This document shows positions 1-5,383 of a DNA stretch of 5,383 nt, piece after piece; within the stretch, counting starts at the first letter, position 1, and every line of letters begins with the position of its first letter. Source of the stretch: Sphingobacteriales bacterium (lineage in GTDB: Bacteria > Bacteroidota > Bacteroidia > Sphingobacteriales > Sphingobacteriaceae); the NCBI GenBank assembly GCA_020058405.1, contig JAGVEE010000154.1:1-5383 (forward strand), given 5' to 3'. Below the pieces are notes generated by a model. That model did not search any database, was not told where the DNA came from, and saw only the letters and a program-made list of their open reading frames with translations. The position numbers and the translations under genes are program-made.

Positions 1-497
1 AGATTCTCCGCAGAGGCTTTCCATTGGTATTCCAATGCCTCGCCTTTTAAGGCTTTTTCGATGGAATGTAAAGTAGGATGGTCCATTACGTTTGGAAAAA
101 GCGAAGGCATTGCAGTATGTAAACTAGTAATTCCGAGGCTTTGCAGGTGCTCGTGTAAAACGGTAACATCAGAAAAACCACATATCCATTTAGGCTTTTG
201 TATAAATTTGCTAAAATCAATTTCATCAATAATACGCATGGTACCATAGCCACCACGTGCGCAAAGTATGGCATCAATCGTCGGGTCGTCTATAAATTCT
301 TGCAAGTTATCTCTACGAATAGTATCCGAACCAGCGAACTGATGTTCCTCAGCACCAATGCTTTTACCCAAGCGGGTGTTGAAGCCCCAGGACTGAATTA
401 ATTGTACAGCGAAGTTCAATTGCTCTTCGGTAATTTTTCTGGCGGTACTTAATATACCAATAGTATCGCCTTTTTTAAGGTAAGTAGGAATGCGCAT
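1..497 (-). CDS. ldcA: LD-carboxypeptidase (murein tetrapeptide carboxypeptidase, peptidase family S66), N-terminal part, cut by the window edge
   Basis: I translated this from the minus strand; 165 complete codons are visible, and the rest runs off position 1. The protein begins MRIPTYLKKGDTIGILSTAR, the usual opening of the S66 family. It then has ARGGYG at residues 80-85 and GFSDVTVLH at 107-115. Ser109 in GFSD is the expected nucleophile. The Glu and His of the triad lie in the missing C-terminal half; family members are about 300 residues long. Known role of the family: removal of the terminal D-Ala from murein tetrapeptides (L-Ala-D-Glu-mDap-D-Ala) in the cytoplasm during peptidoglycan recycling. 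No signal peptide is visible, which agrees with a cytoplasmic enzyme. The start is well fixed: ATG at 497-495 is preceded, one codon away, by an in-frame TGA at 503-501. There is no Shine-Dalgarno sequence. The gene diverges from the methionyl-tRNA synthetase gene across 45 bp. Confidence 0.93.
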   Translation of the reverse strand, partial: MRIPTYLKKGDTIGILSTARKITEEQLNFAVQLIQSWGFNTRLGKSIGAEEHQFAGSDTIRRDNLQEFIDDPTIDAILCARGGYGTMRIIDEIDFSKFIQKPKWICGFSDVTVLHEHLQSLGITSLHTAMPSLFPNVMDHPTLHSIEKALKGEALEYQWKASAEN

Positions 498-511
498 TGT
501 TCAGAAAGCAT

Positions 512-519
512 TATCTTTG
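512..519 (+). promoter_or_regulatory. Possible Bacteroidota-type -7 promoter element for the methionyl-tRNA synthetase gene
   Basis: The bases TATCTTTG match the known Bacteroidota -7 consensus TAnnTTTG exactly. They lie in the 45-bp gap between the divergent genes, 23 bp before the TTG start. Transcription would start near 524-527 and give a leader of under 20 nt. No good -33 TTG/TTTG is seen at the usual spacing; the nearest TTG, at 497-499, is only 12 bp away. The -33 region would overlap the first codons of the divergent carboxypeptidase gene. An eight-base match with two free positions can occur by chance, so this is tentative. Confidence 0.4.
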
Positions 520-542
520 GCAAATTATCATTATTTAAGGAT

Positions 543-2576
543 TTGGAAAAGAGTTTTAAAAGATTTACGGTTACAGCAGCTTTACCCTATGCAAATGGTC
601 CGGTACATATTGGCCATTTAGCAGGTTGTTACATCCCTTCAGATATATATGTGAGGTATTTGCGTGCCAATGCTAAAGATGTGAAATTTATTTGTGGTTC
701 TGATGAACATGGCGTTGCAATTACCATTAAAGCAAAAAAAGAAGGCATTGCTCCGCAACAAGTAATAGATAAATACCATAAAATGATGGGCGACTCTTTT
801 AAAGAGTTTGGTATTTCCTTCGATATTTATTCGAGAACATCTTCTCCAACTCATCATGAAACCGCTTCAGAGTTTTTTACAAACTTGTATGATAAAGGCA
901 TGTTTCAGGAAGAAGTTACAGAACAATATTACGATGCAGAAGCCAATCAGTTTTTAGCCGATAGGTATATTACGGGTACTTGCCCAAATTGCGGAAACGA
1001 AAATGCTTACGGCGATCAGTGCGAGAAATGTGGCTCTACTTTAAACCCTACTGATTTAATAAATCCTAAATCAACTTTATCTGGTTCGGTTCCCGTAATG
1101 AAAACCACTAAGAACTGGTTTTTGCCCCTAGATCGTTTTCAAGAAAATATTGAGAATTTTATAAATCAACACAACGATTGGAAATCGAATGTACTAGGCC
1201 AATGCAAATCGTGGTTAACCCAAGGTCTGCAACCTCGCGCCATGACACGCGATTTAGATTGGGGAGTAAAAGTACCTTTGAAAGATGCAGAAGGCAAAGT
1301 ATTATACGTTTGGTTCGATGCACCTATTGGTTACATATCTGCAACCAAAGAACTAACACCCGATTGGGAAAAGTATTGGAAATCTGAAGATACACGTTTA
1401 ATACATTTCATTGGAAAAGACAACATCGTTTTTCATTGCATTATTTTCCCAGCGATTTTAATGGCACACGGTGATTATATTTTACCTGATAATGTTCCAG
1501 CCAATGAGTTTTTAAATTTAGAAGGCGATAAAATTTCTACCTCTAGAAATTGGGCGGTTTGGTTACACGAATATTTAGAAGAATTTAAAGATAAGCAAGA
1601 CGTATTGCGTTATGTACTATGTGCAAATGCTCCCGAAACAAAAGACAACGATTTTACTTGGAAAGATTTTCAGGCAAGAAATAACAATGAGCTTGTTGCC
1701 ATCTTCGGAAATTTTGTAAATAGAGTGTTAGTATTAAGTCAGAAATATTTTGATGGCAAAGTGTTAGAGAGAAACGAATTAACTTCTTATGATATTGAAG
1801 TATTGGAAGAAATGAAAAAATATCCTTCTATTATTTCGAATTCATTGGAGCAATTTAGGTTTAGAGAAGGTTTGCAAGAGTTTATGAATTTGGCTCGATT
1901 GGGTAATAAATACTTGGCAGATACAGAGCCTTGGAAAGTTATTAAAGAGGATGAGCAACGTGTTCAAACCATCTTAAACATTGGCTTGCAGATTGCCGCT
2001 AACCTAGCCATTTTAGCAGAACCTTTCTTGCCACATACCTCAGCAAAATTAAAAACAATGTTGAATTTAGATTTGCATTTGTGGAACGAAGCAGGCAATG
2101 AAAATATATTAGCAAACAATCATCAATTAGGAACTTCTAGTTTGTTGTTTGATAAGATAGAAGACGATGTAATTGAAAAACAATTGTTGAAATTAGAAAC
2201 ATCAAAAAAAGAAAATGAAATAATGAATGCAATAGTAGAACCCGCAAAAGAAAATATAAGCTTCGATGATTTCAGTAAAATGGATATTCGTGTAGGTACT
2301 ATTTTGGAAGCAGAAAAAGTTGCGAAAACAAAAAAACTGTTGAAATTAAAAATTGATACAGGCATTGATGTTCGCACAGTTGTTTCGGGTATTGCAGAAT
2401 ATTATGAACCTGAAAATATTATTGGCAGGCAGGTAAGCATTTTAGTAAACCTAGCACCTAGAGATATTAAAGGCATTACTTCTCAAGGCATGATACTCAT
2501 GGCAGAAAACGCCGATGGCAGTTTAGCGTTTGTAAGCCCAAGCGGCAATATTTCGAACGGCGGATCTGTAAAATAG
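543..2576 (+). CDS. metG: Methionyl-tRNA synthetase with fused C-terminal tRNA-binding domain
   Basis: The enzyme charges tRNA-Met with methionine in the cytoplasm using ATP. The 677-residue protein is full length for the long class I form. Seen in order: the catalytic Rossmann fold with the HIGH motif at residues 22-25 (in ALPYANGPVHIGH); a zinc knuckle with Cys147, Cys150, Cys160 and Cys163; the KMSKS-loop equivalent KISTS at 330-334; and the helical anticodon-binding domain from about 380, where Asn390, Arg394 and Trp463 probably match the anticodon-reading residues known from the E. coli enzyme. A C-terminal OB fold of the EMAPII/Trbp111 type follows at about 572-677 (KMDIRVGTILEAEKV, SQGMILMA), which in relatives aids dimerisation and tRNA binding. 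The start is TTG: no in-frame ATG or GTG lies close upstream, and the conserved KRFTVTAALPYANG begins at residue 6. No Shine-Dalgarno sequence at useful spacing is seen. No clear terminator follows the stop. Confidence 0.98.
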   Translation: MEKSFKRFTVTAALPYANGPVHIGHLAGCYIPSDIYVRYLRANAKDVKFICGSDEHGVAITIKAKKEGIAPQQVIDKYHKMMGDSFKEFGISFDIYSRTSSPTHHETASEFFTNLYDKGMFQEEVTEQYYDAEANQFLADRYITGTCPNCGNENAYGDQCEKCGSTLNPTDLINPKSTLSGSVPVMKTTKNWFLPLDRFQENIENFINQHNDWKSNVLGQCKSWLTQGLQPRAMTRDLDWGVKVPLKDAEGKVLYVWFDAPIGYISATKELTPDWEKYWKSEDTRLIHFIGKDNIVFHCIIFPAILMAHGDYILPDNVPANEFLNLEGDKISTSRNWAVWLHEYLEEFKDKQDVLRYVLCANAPETKDNDFTWKDFQARNNNELVAIFGNFVNRVLVLSQKYFDGKVLERNELTSYDIEVLEEMKKYPSIISNSLEQFRFREGLQEFMNLARLGNKYLADTEPWKVIKEDEQRVQTILNIGLQIAANLAILAEPFLPHTSAKLKTMLNLDLHLWNEAGNENILANNHQLGTSSLLFDKIEDDVIEKQLLKLETSKKENEIMNAIVEPAKENISFDDFSKMDIRVGTILEAEKVAKTKKLLKLKIDTGIDVRTVVSGIAEYYEPENIIGRQVSILVNLAPRDIKGITSQGMILMAENADGSLAFVSPSGNISNGGSVK

Positions 2577-2606
2577 GTGCTTCCATAATAGGATATATTT
2601 ATTTAT

Positions 2607-2641
2607 ATTGCATTTGAATATTTAAATTACGTAAATGCAAT
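2607..2641. repeat. Perfect 9-bp inverted repeat covering the HD-gene start codon; possible operator or hairpin
   Basis: The left arm ATTGCATTT (2607-2615) and right arm AAATGCAAT (2633-2641) are exact reverse complements with a 17-bp spacer. The right arm includes the A and T of the HD-gene start codon. The spacer holds a nearly concentric 8-bp palindrome, ATTTAAAT (2620-2627). The left arm overlaps TGCATTTG (2609-2616), which is one base off the Bacteroidota -7 consensus TAnnTTTG. No good -33 element accompanies it. If that were the promoter, the repeat would act as an operator rather than an RNA hairpin, because the left arm would not be transcribed. If transcription starts further up, a hairpin could hide the start codon. 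Function is inferred; the DNA here is AT-rich and chance is possible. Confidence 0.4.
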
Positions 2642-3218
2642 GGAGCTTGAAAAAGTTACTCAATCGGTATTTAATAGATTAAGAACGGAGCTTTCACCAA
2701 AACTTAGCTATCATAGTTTTGAGCACACTTGTGATGTGCTTGATGCCTCTATACGTATTGCAAACGAAGAAAAACTAAATGAGTATGAAATTTGTCTGTT
2801 AAAAACAGCAGTTTTATTTCACGACATTGGTTTTATATATCAATCACAAAATCACGAATCAAAAAGTTGTGAAATTGCACAAGAAACTTTACCACAGTAT
2901 AAGTATACAACAGAAGAAATAGAAACTATTTGTGGTATGATTATGGCGACCAAAATCCCTCAAGTTGCAAATACTAAACTTGAAAAAATAATTTGTGATG
3001 CTGATTTGGATTATTTAGGAAGAGATGATTTTTGGAAAATCGCAGATAATCTATATCATGAACTTGTATCATTTAAAATAATTTCTAATGAAAATGAATG
3101 GAATTTAATTCAAATAAATTTTTTAGATAGTCATAAATACTTTACCAATTATTCTATAAAAAATAGAACCCCAAAAAAGCTACAACACATTGAAATTATA
3201 AAACTAAAATTAAACTAA
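2640..3218 (+). CDS. HD-domain metal-dependent phosphohydrolase
   Basis: This is a 192-residue single-domain protein of the HD superfamily, which hydrolyses phosphate esters using one or two metal ions; many members act on nucleotides or cyclic nucleotides. Motifs seen: YHSFEHT at 24-30 (His29 is the likely first ligand), LFHDIGF at 59-65 (His61-Asp62, the HD pair), NHES at 71-74 (His72), and CDADLDYLGRDD at 119-130 (Asp120 and Asp122, the last ligand region). GMIMATKIPQ (99-108) before the last motif fits a compact HD subfamily. There is no GYP motif, so it is not an HD-GYP c-di-GMP hydrolase. No signal peptide or membrane segment is seen. The start ATG has no Shine-Dalgarno sequence; another ATG at 2635 is out of frame. 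The gene lies 2 bp upstream of the universal stress protein gene and is surely co-transcribed with it. Substrate is unknown. The convergent cyclase gene makes a cyclic nucleotide a candidate, but only by context. Confidence 0.85.
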   Translation: MELEKVTQSVFNRLRTELSPKLSYHSFEHTCDVLDASIRIANEEKLNEYEICLLKTAVLFHDIGFIYQSQNHESKSCEIAQETLPQYKYTTEEIETICGMIMATKIPQVANTKLEKIICDADLDYLGRDDFWKIADNLYHELVSFKIISNENEWNLIQINFLDSHKYFTNYSIKNRTPKKLQHIEIIKLKLN

Positions 3219-3220
3219 AA

Positions 3221-4093
3221 ATGGAAGCTAAAAAAAATATCTTGGTAGCCGATGATTTTACATCAGTAGCAGATTGTGCAATAACTCATGCATGTACAAT
3301 TGCTAAAATAAATAATGACAGTATCACTCTTTTTCATGTATTAGATTCAAATTCTTTATCAGAATTAAAAAAACATCATAAAACTGTTGAAAACTTGAAA
3401 GAGGACATGGCCTCAAGATGTAAAAAATATTCAGACCAATATGGAGTAGAGGTTAACAGTAAAATAGAAGAAGGTAGTATTTTTAAAAGTATTGGTGAGA
3501 AAGCAACTGAGCTAGGTTGTGCTTTAATAGTACTTGGTACGCACGGAGTAAGAGGCATGCAGCATATAAGTGGAGCAAGAGCTTTAAAAGTGGTGGGAAG
3601 CAGTAAAGTTCCTTTAATTATTGTTCAAGAAAAAGGTCCGATACATAATAGTTATAAAAAAATTATTGTGCCCATTGATTCAAAAAGTGAAACCAAACAA
3701 AAAACATTACAGTGTATAAACATTGCTAAAATGTTTGATGCTAAGATTTTCCTATACAAACAGTTTAGCACAGACGAAGAAAATAACAAAAACATCAACA
3801 ATAATATTACATTTATCAGCAATCAGTTTAATCAACATAATGTACTATTTGAAATTGCAAACCAAGAACATTCTGGTTCTTTTGAAAAAGATTTTATTGG
3901 GTATGCTAAAAATTCTGAAGCAGATTTAATTGTAATTTTAACGACCGTAGATAAGGACTTTAAAGATTTAGTGATGGGCCCAGTTGAGGAGTATGTAATT
4001 AATAATAAAGATCAAATACCTGTAATGTGTGTGAATCCAATGCAAAGCTTGTACACAGGTAAAAGCATGTCTTCTATCATTTCATTTTCTTAA
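3221..4093 (+). CDS. Universal stress protein with two tandem Usp domains
   Basis: The protein has 290 residues, about twice the length of a single-domain UspA, and two Usp units are visible. Domain 1 (about 5-136) opens KNILVADDF and carries the nucleotide-loop region LGTHGVRGMQHISGARAL (105-122). This differs from the classical G-x2-G-x9-G-S/T: eight residues lie between GTHG and the next Gly, which is followed by Ala instead of Ser/Thr, so ATP binding is uncertain. Domain 2 (about 145-273) opens YKKIIVPIDS and ends GPVEEYVINNKDQIPVMCVNP, but has lost the glycine loop and probably does not bind ATP. Usp proteins are cytoplasmic stress and starvation factors without one common reaction. The start ATG lies 2 bp after the HD stop codon, so translation is probably coupled. 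An eight-A run (3230-3237) at codons 3-6 reads through in frame. The last 15 residues or so (SLYTGKSMSSIISFS) extend beyond the fold. Confidence 0.92.
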   Translation: MEAKKNILVADDFTSVADCAITHACTIAKINNDSITLFHVLDSNSLSELKKHHKTVENLKEDMASRCKKYSDQYGVEVNSKIEEGSIFKSIGEKATELGCALIVLGTHGVRGMQHISGARALKVVGSSKVPLIIVQEKGPIHNSYKKIIVPIDSKSETKQKTLQCINIAKMFDAKIFLYKQFSTDEENNKNINNNITFISNQFNQHNVLFEIANQEHSGSFEKDFIGYAKNSEADLIVILTTVDKDFKDLVMGPVEEYVINNKDQIPVMCVNPMQSLYTGKSMSSIISFS

Positions 4094-4104
4094 TACATAG
4101 ATAA

Positions 4105-4136
4105 GAAGTGGAAGGGTATTATTATCCTTTCACTTC
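4105..4136. terminator. Probable two-way terminator hairpin between convergent operons
   Basis: An 11-bp stem, GAAGTGGAAGG (4105-4115) against CCTTTCACTTC (4126-4136), is complete apart from one G-U wobble in the plus-strand RNA (G-T in DNA, A-C mismatch in the minus-strand RNA). The loop is 10 bases. It starts 12 bp after the universal stress protein stop. It also includes the last codons and stop (TAA, 4124-4122, in the loop) of the convergent cyclase gene. Neither side has a strong T run, so it is not a textbook intrinsic terminator, but the position between facing genes supports the role. Confidence 0.5.
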
Positions 4137-5163
4137 ATATAGTATTTCTGGATTTGATTTGTTTTTAAGATTATAAGTACCTAATTCTTCACAGTTAAAA
4201 GATTCCTTAATTTTATCGTAAGCATTTTTATTTATAACAATTTGCCCAGGTAAGGCAATAGTTTGTAAGCGTTGTGCTGTATTTACTATATCTCCAATTA
4301 CAGTATAATCTAATCTTCTTAAAGTTGCAGATCCTATATTTCCAGATATCATTTCGCCACTGTTAATACCTATAGATACTTTTGGTTTATACTTAACTAA
4401 GCTATTTAGCTCTGGCAATTTTTCTATATTCATACGAACCGACAAGCAAGCTTCTACAGCTCTATCTAAATGGTAATCATCTTTAAATACGGCCATAATT
4501 GCATCGCCAATAAATTTATCAATGTAACCACCATGATCAGTAATCTCTTTTACAATAACCTCGAAATAATTATTTAAGAGTTTAACTACATCATCAGGAC
4601 TTGCAGATTCACTAATAGTTGTAAAGCTACAGATGTCTATAAATGCTACAGTTGCATCAATGGTTTCGTTTGCAGTAAATGACGATTCATACTCTCTGCT
4701 ATTCATAAAATGTAAAACATTTTCGTCAACATACATTTTTAGAATATTATTTTCTTTTATAGCTTCTAATGTTGCACGTATTTGGTTTACATAAAAAATA
4801 GTTTTATCAAATGTTACCGAAAGGTCATCAAAATTTATTGGTTTTGTAATAAAATCAAACGCACCACGATTCATCGCAGCTCTGATGTTTTCCATATCTC
4901 CATAAGCAGAAATAATTACAGATTTAATTAATGGTTTTGTTTCATTAAGCTTACTTAACAATGTTAAACCATCCATTTCTGGCATATTAATATCACTCAA
5001 AATAATATGTATGTCTGGATGTTCATTAATTTTTTTTTAATGCATCATAACCATTTATGGCAAACACAAATTCAAATTCGTTTTCTCTTATCTTTTGTCT
5101 GAATTTTTGTTTTATTAATACTTCCAAATCGGTTTCATCGTCTACAACTAATATCTTTATCAT
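4122..5163 (-). CDS. Response regulator with class III adenylate cyclase output domain; reading frame interrupted at an A9 run
   Basis: Read from ATG at 5163, frame one gives MIKILVVDDETDLEV and so on for 45 residues, then stops at TAA (5028-5026), just after nine A residues. The frame needed next begins at ATT (5030) and runs 302 residues to TAA (4124-4122). Skipping one A joins them exactly (GYDALKK-INEHPDIH) into a 346-residue protein. Receiver domain, about 1-120: Asp8/Asp9, phospho-acceptor Asp57 (LSDINMPEMDG), Ser85 and Lys107. A helical linker of about 40 residues follows. The cyclase domain is about 165-345: metal-binding Asp176 (FIDICSF) and Asp220 (FIGDAIMAVF), purine-selecting Lys216 and Thr287 (DYTVIGD), transition-state Asn294 and Arg298 (NTAQR). 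The Lys/Thr pair occurs in CyaC-like and soluble adenylyl cyclases, so ATP to cAMP is more likely than cGMP. Phosphorylation presumably controls the cyclase. No TTG or ATG start after the break would keep an intact receiver. The gene overlaps the preceding receiver gene by 4 bp. Confidence 0.9.
5030..5038 (-). other. Nine-A homopolymer that breaks the cyclase frame (slippage, recoding, phase-variation or sequencing-error site)
   Basis: On the coding strand the site reads GCATT, then nine A, then TTAATGA. Frame one passes GCA TTA AAA AAA AAT and meets tandem stops TAA TGA. With eight A it reads TTA AAA AAA ATT AAT GAA and continues the receiver without loss of any conserved residue. Ways to restore the frame: loss of one A in RNA by polymerase slippage; a +1 ribosomal shift, since Lys-tRNA can re-pair on AAA and the stop next to it would favour pausing; loss of one A in the DNA; or correction of a base-calling error. 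The sequence cannot decide between these. Confidence 0.85.
5160..5163 (-). promoter_or_regulatory. ATGA overlap coupling the receiver and receiver-cyclase genes
   Basis: The cyclase ATG (5163-5161) overlaps the stop TGA (5162-5160) of the gene before it. In bacteria this 4-base overlap usually means one mRNA and translation of the second gene by termination-reinitiation. It also fixes the cyclase start at 5163. No Shine-Dalgarno sequence is needed or seen. Confidence 0.8.
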
Positions 5164-5383
5164 ATCGCTTGATTTATTAATTTCTCTTTTAATTCATTAA
5201 AGTCTAGTGGTTTTGTTAAAAACCCATCTGCGCCTAATTTTATTGCTGCATTATAATTTGCTTCATCACCATAGGCCGTAATAATCATTACAATTGGTGG
5301 TGGCTGTATGTATTCCTCCTTCAAATATTTAAGTAATTCTAAGCCACTCATGCCAGGCATATTTACATCAGATAATATTAAAA
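5160..5383 (-). CDS. CheY-like response-regulator receiver domain, C-terminal part, cut by the window edge
   Basis: 73 complete codons are visible; the start lies beyond the right edge. The first visible residues are LILSDVNMPGMSGLELL, where Asp5 of the visible part (codon 5369-5367) is the phospho-acceptor. ITAYGD supplies the conserved Thr (codon 5279-5277) and FLTKPLDF the conserved Lys (codon 5213-5211), so it should be phosphorylatable. An ATG at 5360 lies inside the domain, after the phospho-Asp, and cannot be the real start. The protein ends right after the last receiver helix (LKEKLINQAI) with no output domain. It is therefore either a stand-alone CheY-like protein, with about 50 residues missing, or the C-terminal receiver of a larger protein such as a hybrid histidine kinase; the window cannot tell. 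Its AYGD, TKP and NMP segments resemble the cyclase receiver, which suggests a related pair in one phosphorelay. The 4-bp overlap places it in one operon with the cyclase. Confidence 0.9.
   Translation of the reverse strand, partial: LILSDVNMPGMSGLELLKYLKEEYIQPPPIVMIITAYGDEANYNAAIKLGADGFLTKPLDFNELKEKLINQAI

Noticed and set aside
61..401. Open frames on the plus strand opposite the carboxypeptidase gene
   Set aside because: They are antisense to a clearly conserved S66 protein, have no recognisable domain and end by chance stops.
537..541. AAGGA before the metG TTG as a Shine-Dalgarno site
   Set aside because: Only one base separates it from the start codon, too close to work, and Bacteroidota seldom rely on this signal.
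1178..1387. Open frame overlapping metG in another plus frame, and similar antisense frames at 639-857 and 2123-2377
   Set aside because: All lie inside the intact synthetase gene and translate to low-complexity or unrecognisable sequence; they are shadows.
2640..3218. HD protein as an HD-GYP c-di-GMP phosphodiesterase
   Set aside because: The GYP and HHE motifs typical of HD-GYP proteins are missing and the protein is single-domain with a different spacing.
3723..3929. Second plus-frame open frame inside the universal stress protein gene
   Set aside because: It is fully contained in the conserved Usp domain 2 coding region and has no recognisable features.
4122..4620. Output domain as a GGDEF diguanylate cyclase
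   Set aside because: No GG(D/E)EF motif; the metal Asp pair, Lys/Thr and N-x3-R pattern are those of class III nucleotidyl cyclases.
4122..5000. Cyclase gene starting at TTG 5000 as an independent gene
   Set aside because: It would start at the phospho-Asp strand and lose the first half of the receiver, which is encoded just upstream in another frame from the ATG at 5163.
1..5383. tRNA, rRNA, CRISPR, insertion sequence or phage features
   Set aside because: No cloverleaf, spaced direct repeats, transposase or integrase motifs were found on either strand by reading; the genes fill nearly all of the window.

Overview
The window looks like chromosomal DNA from a member of the Bacteroidota. The DNA is AT-rich, and the start codons lack convincing Shine-Dalgarno sequences. 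The methionyl-tRNA synthetase is the long form with a fused C-terminal tRNA-binding domain, one upstream site matches the Bacteroidota -7 promoter consensus exactly, and the tandem universal stress protein carries a GTHGVRGMQ-type motif that I associate with this phylum. I cannot place it more precisely. There are six protein genes, two of them cut by the window edges. I see no RNA gene, insertion sequence, CRISPR array or prophage.

Left part (1-2576): a divergent pair. On the minus strand is the first 165 codons of a cytoplasmic LD-carboxypeptidase (peptidoglycan recycling). On the plus strand is a complete methionyl-tRNA synthetase that starts at TTG. Only 45 bp separate them, so their promoters must lie inside this gap or overlap the start of the carboxypeptidase gene.

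Middle (2577-4093): a two-gene plus-strand unit, an HD-domain phosphohydrolase and a tandem-domain universal stress protein, separated by 2 bp. A 9-bp inverted repeat covers the start codon of the HD gene. A hairpin at the end of the unit probably acts as a shared terminator with the convergent operon.

Right part (4105-5383): a minus-strand signalling operon. It holds the end of a response-regulator receiver protein, overlapping by 4 bp (ATGA) a receiver-class III adenylate cyclase gene. The cyclase gene is broken in the given sequence by a run of nine A residues: one A fewer would restore a complete 346-residue protein with all receiver and cyclase catalytic residues. This is either a homopolymer sequencing error, a recent mutation or phase-variable tract, or a recoding or slippage site. 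It is the most interesting point in the window.

Taken together, the right two-thirds may be a second-messenger and stress module: phosphorelay receiver, cAMP-forming cyclase, and a nearby HD hydrolase and Usp protein. The functional link between the two convergent units is inference only.
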